Shown one piece after another: positions 34,560 through 44,899 of a DNA stretch of 64,000 nucleotides. The notes below the pieces were generated by a model. It saw nothing but the letters and a program-made list of their open reading frames with translations. It was not told where the DNA came from and did not search any database. The position numbers and the translations under genes are program-made. The DNA lies in the NCBI GenBank assembly GCA_037974665.1, contig CM075764.1, forward strand, positions 115,630,325-115,694,324, given 5' to 3'. The stretch is from Ehretia macrophylla (lineage: Eukaryota; Streptophyta; Magnoliopsida; Boraginales; Ehretiaceae). Within the stretch, counting starts at the first letter, position 1; each line of letters starts with the position of its first letter.

Positions 34560-35524
34560 ACAGAAAAATTATCGGCACCAAATAGATCTGGAAAGTGAAG
34601 TACAAGGCAGATGGAAGTCTTGAAAAATACAAGGCACGCCTTGTAGCACAAGGATTTTCGCAAGTCGAAGGTTTCGATGTATATGAAACCTTTGCTCCAA
34701 CAGTAAAAATGTCAACAATCATGCTAGTTGTTGCAGCTGTCGCGCATTATGAATGGATTGTACATCAAATGGATGTCAAGTCAGTTTTTCTTAATGGGCA
34801 ACTTGAAGAAGAAGTCTACATTGCAGAACCCCCTGGCTTCTAAATACCAGGTGAAGAAGAAAAAGTCTGCAAATTGAAAAAGGCTTTATATGGGTTAAAG
34901 CAAGCACCACGAGCTTGGTACAAATGTATAGACTTTTTCTTCTTACAGCATGGTTTCTGTAGAAGCAAATCAGAGGCCAACTTGTATGTTCTAAGTGAAC
35001 AAGGAAAGAAGGTAATTGTAGTCCTAGATGTGGATGATCTTGTAATCACTAGTGACCATGAAGATAATATTCGAAAGATGCAAGAATGGTTGAGCCAAGA
35101 ATTTGAAATGACAAATCTTGGTCTTCTTCATTATTGCTTGGGAATCGAGGTATGGCAAAAACCTCTTACTATCTTCATCTCACAGCAACGATATGTTCAT
35201 GAGCTTCTGACTACATTTGGTATGTTCGAGTGCAAACCAGTTGTGACCCCGATGGAAGCGAATACAAAGTTATCAATTGACGATCCTTCAGAACAAGTTG
35301 ATAACAAGCTCTACAGAACGTTGGTGGGAAGTTTAATCTTCCTTTGTAACACAAGACCTGATATTAGTTATGTTATGGGAGTTCTTAGTCGGTTTTCAAA
35401 TAAACCGAGACAAAGTCACTGGCAAGTAGGGATGCGAATCCTCAAATATCTCAAAGGCACATTGCAGTATGAGAGATCATACAAGTGTGGAGATACTTTA
35501 TCTAGGTACTGTGACTCAGACTAG
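34560..35524 (+). pseudogene. Copia reverse transcriptase remnant
   Basis: KYKADGSLEKYKARLVAQGF, TFAPTVKMSTI, HQMDVKSVFLNGQLEEEVY, LYGLKQAPRAWY and VVLDVDDLVITS are the ordered copia reverse transcriptase blocks, followed by the SLIFLCNTRPDISYVMGVLSR connection. Fossil. Confidence 0.85.
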
Positions 35525-35968
35525 GCTGGTGATATTGACTCAAGAAAATCTGTTACAGATTACGTATTCACATTCGGTGGTGGAATCATCTCATGGTCTA
35601 ATAAGAAGCAACCCACCGTTGCACTTTCATCAATAGAGGGGGAATACAAGGCTGCTTGTGTAGCATCCTGTGAAGTTGTTTGGCTACAACGCATCATGAC
35701 TGATATTGGCATTCCAATAGAGGAAGCAACAATGTTGAATTGTGACAGTCAGAGTTGTATAGCCATGTCAAAGAATCCGGTATTTCATGCTAGAACAAAA
35801 CATATAGATATTCAGTATCACTATGTGAGGAAACTGATCGAGGAAGATGAAATCTACATGGAGTACTGCCCTACAGAAGATAATTGTGCAGATATCTTCA
35901 CCAAAGCGTTAGGGAGCGTCCAGTTGAGCAAGCATCGTCAAACGTTAGTTGTTGGCCCAATAGCTTAG
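35525..35968 (+). pseudogene. Copia RNase H remnant
   Basis: RKSVTDYVFTFGGGIISWSN, KKQPTVALSSIEGEYKA, HARTKHIDIQYHYVR and NCADIFTKAL are the C-terminal RNase H blocks of copia polyproteins. The 3' polypurine tract and LTR follow immediately. Confidence 0.8.
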
Positions 35969-35995
35969 TCAACATGAGATGAACATTGAGGGGGG

Positions 35996-36593
35996 TGTTG
36001 GTATATGTCAATGCCCACCTATAATAAGTATCATTAATTTATGTGGTAGCATAAATTAATGATTCCGACTAACATGTCGATGAGGACAAAAGAGACTGCG
36101 ATGGCTACAAAAAAGAAGTTCGCGAATTTAGAATTACCTAGGATGACATCGGGATGATGCATTGCTAAAGTTAGCCAATTTGACCAAAGGAAACTTCCTA
36201 GAAGTTGACTTGGATGCTAGCCACCCATGTGGTCAATTGTAGCCATCCATATGATAAATATGAGTGGTCAATACTTTGAACATGGTTGGTAAAGCCAACC
36301 AAGATGGAAAATGTTTGATAGGAGTCTCCTATGGCTGGATAGCTGAATTCTACAAATAGGCATGCATTAGTTCATCATATTCATCCACAACACAACTCCA
36401 AACAAAATCCTAAGCTAGTCTTTCTTTCTTGTATTCTTCTTGTAAGTCCAGAAGCCATTGAAGCTCTAATCTTGAGAGCGCACAGTGGGACAATTATCTT
36501 GTAAGTGTTATATTGAATTGTTATAAATAGTAGTATTGTCTTTCTATTTGATTGTTGTTAAGACGGTTCTGGGAAATTGGTTATATTCTTACA
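35996..36593 (+). repeat. 3' LTR of the copia element
   Basis: 598 bp, begins TGTTGGTATATG right after a GAGGGGGG-type polypurine tract (35,981-35,995) and ends TTCTTACA before viral CAGTC. Confidence 0.85.
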
Positions 36594-36599
36594 CAGTCC

Positions 36600-37084
36600 T
36601 CATTGAAGAAGACAATGGACACAGACAAGTTTGTGGCTACAAATCAGGATCTTTTACGCCAGTACAACGCAATTATCCCTCTTTCAAAAGAAAAGTTCTT
36701 GCAGTTATTCAGGGAATCAAAAAATTCAAGTTTTATCTTACTCAGAATCCTTTTACTATTGAAACAGATTTTAAAGGATTTCAGGGTGTTCTCAAAAGAA
36801 AGCAGAATGATATTCTGGATCCACAACTCATCCGATGGACAGAATGGATTTCCCAATTCAATTGGACAATGCGATACATCCCAGGCAAAGAGAATATCCT
36901 TGCTGATTTTCTCTCTCGCATAGCACCATCCGAGAAAGCTGTAAGCATGGTAAATCCAAATGGTCGCACACTTCCATCTTCCCTTGTTCCAGGTCTTATT
37001 CCAGGCAGTTCCAGCTCAAATCCAGATCCCACTGATGGCCACTCTCAGACATTTTATGATTTGAGTCTAGATCAACAGGCATAA
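36600..37084 (+). pseudogene. RNase H and start of C-terminal region, caulimovirid copy 8
   Basis: Open plus-strand stretch with EEDNGHRQVCGYKSGSF, FKRKVLAVIQGIKKFKFYL, WTMRYIPGKENILADFLSR and SSNPDPTDGHSQTFYDLS. It begins at the copia target site, so its first residues are derived from copia sequence. Confidence 0.7.
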
Positions 37085-37702
37085 TTTCTCGCAGCCCTTC
37101 TTGAGGAACTTCAACTCAAAATCCTACAAGCGTTCACTCGCAGCCATATCACTGTTTTCTTTGAGCAATTTGTTGAGATCAAGCTCAGAAGTATTATTGC
37201 TCTATTATCCTCTGTCTATTATGTTTGCAACGTTGTTCATGATAATCCCCAGCATAAAGAACCATGGGATACAGTTCTTGATTTCAATAATTATGACTTT
37301 TCAAAGATGTAATTCTTGTATCTTTGGTATTGGCTTAATTATTATCCTATGGCAGTTCTTTTTGATCCAGAACTCATCCAGAGACATGTTTGTGTGTTCC
37401 CAGAATCCTGTTTCGTCAAGCTATTCTCATAGGTGTTTCAGTCATTTGACCCTCCAACACTCATCACCGATCAAGTTATACAACACCAGCAGGTTTTCAT
37501 TATTTGCCTCACAGATGTTTGGAATCGTGTCATTCCACCAACCATCATCCCAATCAACCATTTCCACCTCCGACAAGAGCCTTGGGAATATTTTATTTCT
37601 AGGGAACAATGCCTTACCGTTAAAAGAGCTACTGCTAGAGCCCATAATTTAGATGTTTCTGATCCCCGAGAATTTTGGCACGTCCGCTTTCCTGATAGCC
37701 CC

Positions 37703-38709
37703 TGTCACGCCCCAACTTGACCCCTCCTACGATTAGTCAGAACGCAACAGAATTTCGGCAGTATAACGACAGTAATTAAAACACCGAGGCTTTAAACCAA
37801 CCTCTTAAGAATATCATACAACTAACTCCATAAATCATTCAACAATCAACTCCTCAATTAAATTAACAACATACAACATATTCCACATTATACAATAATC
37901 ATTCCTTCAACAACCCATTCATAGTTATACGCCTCCATTCCAACTTAGTACATAGACTATACATACATTTCAAAATAGGTTAAACTAACTTAGTAATCTA
38001 ATCATGATCAAAATAAAGACTACTAAATCATCATACATATGTCTTTATATTAAGATAGGTTATACAATACATTGTTTTACAACAACTAAGATAATCTCAT
38101 GGCAATGACTAATGCACATAAGGCTCATCCACATACGGCACATTTTCCTCTTCAAAAGGCACGTACCCGTAGTCAGAATCAGTAACACCTACATGCATGC
38201 AATAATTGAGAGTGAGCTTATATAAAACAAGCCCAGTGAGGATCCGATAGATCTCTAACAGTATTTACTATACTCCTTAGAAATGATCCTTTGAGCAGTA
38301 AACACACAATAAACATCAATAACAATATAAACACATAACTATAATGACCAATCAATAAAGGATACTCTAGTTGGTGTAGCTCCAAACGCCATCACGATCT
38401 CAACCAACTTCTTATCACCCCCATGACACACACACCCGAGGTACCTCACTAGCCCTACCCTCCATGGCATCTCCGCCCATTCGAGATGAGGGCAGCCTCT
38501 GGTAGCCATGCCATTTTCAACCCGACGGTCCGATACCGCCCGAGAGGTGGCACACGCATACCAAGACTCAGCAATAAAAATAAACAATCAATCACAGGAG
38601 GACAACCTTTTCCGTTGACTATCTCCCGGTTCATCAATAATCAATATTCAATAATCAATAATGCATCAATCAATTAATAACATTACAACAATACGACATC
38701 AATTAATCA
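37703..38709. mobile_element. Truncated LTR, same family as 2,281-4,703 but inverted
   Basis: Starts TGTCACGCCCCAACTTGACC, the reverse complement of the right end of the LTR at 2,281-4,703, and keeps matching blocks (GAGGTACCTCACTAGCCC, CGAGAGGTGGCACAC, GGATCCGATAGATCTC) in inverted order for about 1 kb. The other end is cut off by Ty3 coding sequence at 38,710. It abuts the end of caulimovirid copy 8. Confidence 0.7.
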
Positions 38710-39273
38710 ATGGTAACCTTTAATGTGTTCAAAGCCTACAAGTACCCAGAAGCGAGTGATAGTTGTTTTCGCATTGATGCCGTAAAAGCTATAGTGTCTA
38801 ACCATGGGGGTCAATTGGATCCCTTGGAAGCTAGCTTGTTACAAGATGATTCTTTTGTTCCAGTGGAATTGGAGCACAAAGAATATTGGGCGACTAAACA
38901 ACAAAACATGGGTGTGCAAGCAACGGGTGAGAAAGAATTGCTACACTTGAATGAGTTGGAAGAATTAAGTGATGAAGTGAATGAGAAAGCAAGAAGTTAC
39001 AAAGAGATGACAAAAGAGTGGCATGACAAACCTATTTCAGGAAAAGATTTCTCTCCTGGGCAACAAGTACTTTTTCATAAACCAAGGATTCCTGGAAAAC
39101 GAAAATCAAGATGGTCTGGCCCTTTTGTTATAACGAAGGTGTTTCCCTATGGAGCTGTGGAAGTCACCCATTCAGAAAAAGGAACGTTCAAGGTCAACGA
39201 ACAACGATTGAAGACTAATTGGGATGATGAGTTTGATAAGCATAAGACTATTGTCCACTTCAATTTGTCGTGA
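38710..39273 (+). pseudogene. Ty3/gypsy pol remnant with integrase C-terminus
   Basis: 187-residue open stretch. Residues about 1-60 (FNVFKAYKYPEASDSCFRID...DPLEASLL) resemble the protease-to-RT connector of Athila/Tat polyproteins. Residues about 95-187 (NEKARSYKEMTKEWHDKPI, PGQQVLFHKPR, KRKSRWSGPFVITKVFPYGAVEV, KGTFKVNEQRLK) are the integrase C-terminal domain. The enzyme domains that normally lie between are absent, so it is a relic. Confidence 0.75.
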
Positions 39274-39567
39274 AAAATTGCTCCGTCGGGCTGTCGACGT
39301 TAAAAAAAGTCCTTTTTGGGAGGCAACCCGCAGTTTCTTACTTTTTCTTGATTTAATAGTTAGTTATTTTTAGTTAATTTTTGAGTTATAGTTGTTATAG
39401 TTAATTGTTGATTTTTTTTTGTCATGATAGGTTCAAGACTTAGTTTGGGGGAAGCCAAGGCAAGGAGAGGTTCTACCAAGTTATTTAGAGGAAAAAATTG
39501 GGAGAAATTCGTGTTTGGAGTGAAGAGGTTGCGTGTATGGAAGAGGAAAACAAGAAGAAATAATGTT

Positions 39568-39835
39568 GTGCAGTAGCGCTAAATTCTAGCGCAGCTACGC
39601 TGGCGTCCTTAAAAGTTACGTTTTTGTAATAGCGTTGTTGCGCTAAAAAATAGCGCTATTGCGCTGGCGTCCTTTGCATTGACGTTCGGAAAAAAAAAAA
39701 AAAAAAAAAAACAGTGGCGCTGTTGCGCTAAAAGAAGCGCTGCTGCGCTAATGCTGTTTGAAGTTATGTTTTTGAAATAGCGCTGTTGCGCTAAAAAATG
39801 GCGCAGCTACGCAGGCGTCTACAGTGACGTGGAAA
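39568..39835 (+). repeat. GCGC-rich degenerate repeats in Ty3 3' non-coding region
   Basis: At least four copies of an AATAGCGCTGTTGCGCTAAAA-like unit (about 39,568; 39,638; 39,714; 39,776), several followed by a GGCGTCC/GGCGTCT box. A single related motif recurs in the LTR near 41,610-41,640. Units are self-complementary around GCGC. Confidence 0.6.
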
Positions 39836-41391
39836 AAAAAATGAAAAAGAATAAGAAAAAAGATGCCGCCGAAGATGCAGTACCACCTCAGGCTCAAGTC
39901 GACAACGATACTACTCAGGGAAGTTCTCTGGTTGCTTTAATTTCTTTATTTTTGCCATTGAGGACAATGTCTCGTTTAAAGTTTGGGGGTGATTATTATA
40001 TGTTTTCCTATGTGAACTTGTTCTTTTAGTATTCGTATTATGTGTTTTTCTTTTGATGTGTTGTGTTATTTTTATTATGTTAAAAAAAAAATGATGAAAA
40101 AAAATTAAAAAACTGAAAAAAAATTGAAAGTGATGTTGGAAAGATAAGAAATAGGCCGATGATGAGTAGCGTATGAATGACATGATAGTGATGAGGATAC
40201 TTGACTGAAGCATAGTTTGTTTTATGAAAAATTTCCATCTAATGTGCACTTAGCCTCGCCTAATTATGTTGTTACTTATAAAAGGTTTATGTGAGTTTAA
40301 ATGAATAGGAAAATGAGTATAGGACTTTAGAACTTGCTTGATTGTTACTCGAGGCAAAATCCTAGGTTGCATAGTATTAGAGAAATGATTTAGGCCATTT
40401 TTGGATCGTTTGAGCCTTTCAAGCCAACCCTTGTAATAATTGAATATCTCTAGTCCACCAATTTGAGCCTAATTAGCCTTTTCTTTCATGTGCAACATAC
40501 AAATTCTTCCTTAACTTGTCAAGTTGATTTCCCCATATTATAACTCTCCTACCTATAACATATGATTGTTCTAGGATGATTATATAGAGCCATATTTTGT
40601 ATTGAATTATGGGAGGTTTGATGATTTGGTGATGTGTTGTTTTGTTTCAAAAAAAAAAAAGAATGAAATATTGAGAAAAACAAAAGAAAAAAAAAAGAAA
40701 AAAATAAAAAGAAAAGAGAACAACCACATTTCTTGTAGTTAATATCAAAATGCAAGTTTGAGGGAGTGTGGACTCTGTGTTTTTTTAAATGTTTTGAATG
40801 ACTGTTAAAGAAGTGAAATGAAAGATGAAAGATGAAAGAAAAGAAATATGCTGAATAGTTTTGGTGGTAAGAAGTAGACTTGGCATGTGCTCCATTGAAC
40901 ATCCTCGAATAGTTGTATGCTTGCAGGTAGTTTAGCCTTATATTATATCCATTATCCTACCTTGACCCTTGCCACGCGTTGCAACCAAATGTAAAGTCCT
41001 ATTGATCTCTAATGCTATGATTAACCTACATTAGTGGAGAGTGGCATGAAAAGTGAGCTTATGAAGTCCTAAGTGATTGAAAATAAAAGATCCATATTGA
41101 TGATTCACTTAACTTGCATAAACTCATCCGGGTACAATTGATTAGGATAGAGGCTATTCACACACTCACTTGGGGATTTGAAGTAAAATGCAACTTATGT
41201 GAAGTTATTATTTCTTATGCTTATGATTGAAAGTTACCTCTTGAGTTGGAAAAAAACTACTGAGACCGTGAAAAATTTATTATCCTACAGCATTGCTTTC
41301 ATGAGTTATTTTGTGTTGAGTCTTTAGTTTTAGTTTGTTTATTTATTTAGTTGTGTATTTTGCTTGAAGACAAGCAAAGCTTAAGTTTGGG

Positions 41392-42632
41392 TGTATTTAT
41401 TAGGTGTATTATTGATATATGATTTCAGCACCTTTTCACTTAAACTTTGTTAGTTTTGAGTAATTTATGAGCAATTTGATTGGTTTTGTCTTTGATTTGC
41501 ATTGTAGGTAATTTCCAAGAGACAAACTGAGTTTTGAGGCAAAGATTGAAGAAAAATTGCAAAGGATTGGCTTTTATGCAATTTGTGGAGAAATTGAAGA
41601 ACAAATAGAGTAGCGCAGTCATAGCGCAGCTGCGCAATGTCGCAGGATTTTTAAGGGCAATTTTGTAAAAGGCGCAAAAAGAAGAAACCCTATGTTAAAA
41701 AGAAGGCATCAGACGTTAAAAAAAAGAGAGGGGAGAAGCTTTGGGAGGTAGCTGGTTTTAGGAGAGAAAAGCAACGTTCTAGAGAGAGGAAAATTTCAGG
41801 ATTCACTAGTTGAAGACGGAGAACAATCCGGAGACGGACTTCTACCACAATTCTTCTCCAAATCTTAGTTTTCTTTATCTCTCTTATCATGTTTTACGTT
41901 ACAATTAGAATTTTATTTATTTTCATAATTATGTTTTAAGCTATTTTTCTAGGGCTACGATGTAGCCAGATTATGAATATTTGATGTTTTTAGTTTTGAA
42001 TTAATTGATAAACTATTCCATATTTGCGTTGAGTATTTTATGCTGAATTTAATGCTTGTGGTTGCCTGATCAACAATTACATGATTCGTGATTTGGTTTG
42101 AGACTAAGAAGTGATAACTAAATTAGACCACGTATAAAATACCATTAAATCGTCATAAGCTAGAGATAGTTATGAAATCTAGTGCAACATTTGAATTTCT
42201 AGGGCTTAAAGCGTTCCATGAGTTCACAGTTATCAGAGAGATGTAATTAGCTTGCTTATTGAGATAAGCTATTGATGCTTGAGAAAGATTAATATCTACC
42301 TTAGCGAAATTGCTGGCAACATAAGGAATAGGTTTCAATTGGTTTAGATCAATAGTTTCAAATAGGATTAATCTTGGTGAAATCAGAACCCCTAAAGCAG
42401 TTTAATCCTTGATTTATTTTCTTTATTAATTTCGTATTCGCTTTAGTTGTTAATTCCAAAAGTACTTTATTTATTAGTTTTTACTCACAATCTCTCATAT
42501 TTGATTGTCCGAATAAAGTTAAAGCTAAATTAATTTCGGTAGTTAATAATTACAGTCCTCGTGAGAACGATCTTTTCTTATCACTTTATTACTTGTTGCG
42601 ATACATACACTTGCGTTAGAATTCACACAACA
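41392..42632 (+). repeat. LTR of the Athila/Tat-like Ty3 element
   Basis: Follows a purine-rich TTAAGTTTGGG tract; begins TGTATTTATTAGG and ends TTCACACAACA. About 1.24 kb. It is presumed the 3' LTR because pol remnants lie to its left on the same strand. No second copy in the window. Confidence 0.6.
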
Positions 42633-43420
42633 GCATACACGCTTGAGCTTTCTCCGACTTAAAAAATTCACCCTGTATTCTATGTTTCGTTATTAAAATA
42701 GTTCAAGGGTGGTTCTTCTATCATGTCCATTCTGTTGCCTGAACATTCATCACTCTCATGTCCTCTGTTAAGACCTGTTGCTATCATTGCCAATCGTTCA
42801 ATCCAACGCCAGGGCCAGGTGGTTGAACAAGCTTTGGTTCAATGGGAAGGCCTACCTTTGGATGATTCAACTTGGAAAAATTGGTCTCATCTTGCGAACC
42901 TTGAGGACAAGGTTCGTTTCAAAGGAGGGAGCAATGTAATGGATTCTAATTTATAGCAGCACAATACACCTGAGTACATGGCTACTGAGGTGTCTAAAGA
43001 GCTAGATGATATCACAACAAATCAGTTAAGGAGATGAGCACGCACCAAACAATTGCCACGCTATTTAACAGAATTTGTTATCAACTTTTTTGGCATGACA
43101 TAGCAAAATTGAGTATAAATGTATGAAGAGTCCTAACAGATCGTTATGTTGAATGTATGCTCTCAAACACTTTCTTCTCATTCTCTTCTTTTGGAGTTTC
43201 CCAATTCTCAAAAAAATGGCTATCCTTTTGTAATTTCCATTTCAGTTACATCAATAAAAGCTCTGTTCCTCTACCAAACTTCTATTATTTTACACTATTC
43301 ACTACAGTGGACAACTTTGCCCAGAGTGCGCTTAGAACCAGATGTGTCGTCAGATGGCGACTCGAAATTCCTACAGAACAAAGAGAGATATGACACTGAA
43401 ATCAATCAAGAGTCGTACCA
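42633..43420 (+). mobile_element. Ty3/gypsy chromovirus 3' fragment with chromodomain
   Basis: A KIHPVFYVSLLK-type integrase end is followed at 42,723-42,956 by a chromodomain-like segment, ALVQWEGLPLDDSTWKNWSHL, the mark of chromoviruses that target heterochromatin. The following 450 bp (with a TATA-like GAGTATAAATG at about 43,113 and a polyadenylation-like AATAAAA near 43,252) looks like LTR sequence but lacks a partner here. Fossil. Confidence 0.65.
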
Positions 43421-43689
43421 GAATAATGTATAAGAAATCGTAAGGGGACGGAAAATTACATCACAAGAGCAGCAGAAAGAGGATGCGACCGATTCGGCCC
43501 AATAAGCTTTCTCCGCGATGTTACAGTCACACATCCGGAGGCCCTTCCTCCAACTTTATAGCGAGCTTTATAACCGGAGTCGCCGAGCCTTTTTGTGGGC
43601 TTCAGAAAAATCAACAAGGATATTACAGTAATGGAAACCCCCAAATTCTATGGCGTCTTTTTCTTCCATTGCTTCTCCGTCAAAGTCAG

Positions 43690-43870
43690 TTAACTCTCCT
43701 TCTGAAGAAGTAGCCGTAGTTTCTGTTTCATAGCTGTTTCCTTCCTCTTCGCTTTCTTCTTCCTCCTCCTTGTTCTCCGCCTCTTCTTTGGTTTCTACCT
43801 CCTCCATGCTTTCTTCCTCCTCCTTGGTCTCCTCTTCTTTGGTTTCTTCCTCCTCCATGCTTTCTTCAAA
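43690..43870 (-). repeat. Acidic GAA/GAG-rich coding repeat
   Basis: Imperfect trinucleotide-like repeat encoding ESMEEEETKEEETKEEEE-type sequence at the C-terminal tail of the kelch-type gene. Such tracts expand by slippage; the reading frame is kept through it. Confidence 0.7.
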
Positions 43871-44215
43871 TTTATACAATATCTTGTCTCGAAAAAGAAT
43901 TGTTAACTTATCACCCCCAAGATGAAGTAACCGTGGATAATAATGCCTGCATCGTGGGCTAGGCAAAATACCCTCATCAGCCAAATTAAGTGAGAAATAT
44001 CTCCCACGGAAAAGATCAAGGCCAACTAAGGTTGTTCCAAGAACACCATCGAGCCACAAAGAATGGCCACCAATCACAACACCGGGAAACTTCGTACAAT
44101 TACCAAGCAAATAAGAATCAAACTTGAGATTATCGCAACGCTCCCAAGAAGAATCATCTGGTATATACGCATAAAAATAGCGAGAAGCTTTGGAGCCAAA
44201 AATCAACTTGCCCTC

Positions 44216-44355
44216 ATCCTTTAGGGCTGCCGAAACAAATTCATCTTGATCCAAAATCACAAATCACAGGAGGATTCGGGAGAGCATCCTTTAGGGCTGC
44301 CGAAACAAATTCATCTTGATCCAAAATCACAAATCACAGGAGGATTCGGGAGAGC
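44216..44355. repeat. 70-bp direct tandem duplication inside the kelch-type gene
   Basis: Units 44,216-44,285 and 44,286-44,355 are identical. Each also contains a 7-bp direct repeat AAATCAC twice (44,254-44,267 and 44,324-44,337). 70 is not a multiple of three, so the two halves of the gene lie in different frames. Perfect identity implies a very recent event or an artefact. Confidence 0.9.
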
Positions 44356-44899
44356 AACCCAGCCTGTGCTCAAATCCGTGTGAAGCATCTCCATAAATAA
44401 AAAATCTTTGTGACATCTACGTCCACCGACTGCAAATATAACGGATCCCAGAACTAGAAGGTGGGGTGCAGTTCTGTCCTGATTCAGTTCCAAACCGAAG
44501 GTTTGTTCCTTCCAACTACTGCCAGCACCGTTGACATCAAAAGGATCGCAATAATCTATATCCTTCGAGAAAGCATAACTCAGACGTTCTTCACCCAAGG
44601 AGGGGCGATATTTAGGATTCTGCCAAATTTGAACACATTTATCGTAGGAGAAATGAGTACCGCCAATGCGATAGATGATATTGTCGACGCATACATACCT
44701 AGCCCCGTAATGACATCTATCTAACGATGTGAACGGCTGAGCAATTACTTGGTCATCATCGAGTTTCACCACATAGCTATCCTTGGTCACAAGGTCTGTT
44801 TGCTCTTCCACTGGACTATATAATTGGTCAAAGATATAAAAGTTAACAGACTTGAACTTCCATGGACTATTCATATCAACCCCAAATAGTATGTATGGC

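Larger units (their letters stand above)
31266..36593 (+). mobile_element. Ty1/copia retrotransposon, near complete but decayed
   Basis: Two LTRs (31,266-31,877 and 35,996-36,593) begin TGTTGGTATATG; they differ at roughly 5-6% of sites plus small indels, consistent with an age of a few million years at usual plant rates. Target duplication CAATC/CAGTC flanks it inside viral RNase H. A primer site (31,878-31,890) and polypurine tract (35,981-35,995) are present. Order of parts is gag, zinc knuckle, protease, integrase, reverse transcriptase, RNase H, the copia order. It is broken, with about ten interruptions. Lineage within copia not assigned. Confidence 0.9.
30757..37702 (+). mobile_element. 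Endogenous caulimovirid copy 8 (fossil, 3' half, split by a copia element)
   Basis: Plus strand, unlike the main array. Reverse transcriptase 30,757-31,200 and start of RNase H to 31,265, then the copia element, then RNase H 36,594-36,930 and C-terminal region to 37,702, where a truncated LTR abuts. The stretch at 36,600-37,084 carries FKRKVLAVIQGIKKFKFYL, WTMRYIPGKENILADFLSR and FYDLSLDQQA. Its extent mirrors copy 7. Broken, with several interruptions. Confidence 0.8.
38710..42632 (+). mobile_element. 3' part of an Athila/Tat-like Ty3/gypsy element with LTR
   Basis: Pol remnant (38,710-39,273), a long non-coding stretch (39,274-41,391) with several purine-rich AGTTTGGGGG-type tracts, then a 1.24-kb LTR (41,392-42,632, TGTATTTAT...CACAACA). 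A long non-coding region between integrase and 3' LTR is typical of the Athila/Tat branch. Only the 3' end remains; the 5' LTR, gag and most of pol are absent. Fossil. Confidence 0.7.

Noticed and set aside
38710-39273. 187-residue open frame as a host gene
   Set aside because: Integrase C-terminal and polyprotein connector motifs show that it is a Ty3/gypsy relic.
42723-42956. Host chromodomain (HP1-like) gene
   Set aside because: The chromodomain directly follows an integrase-like end and precedes LTR-like sequence, as in chromoviruses.
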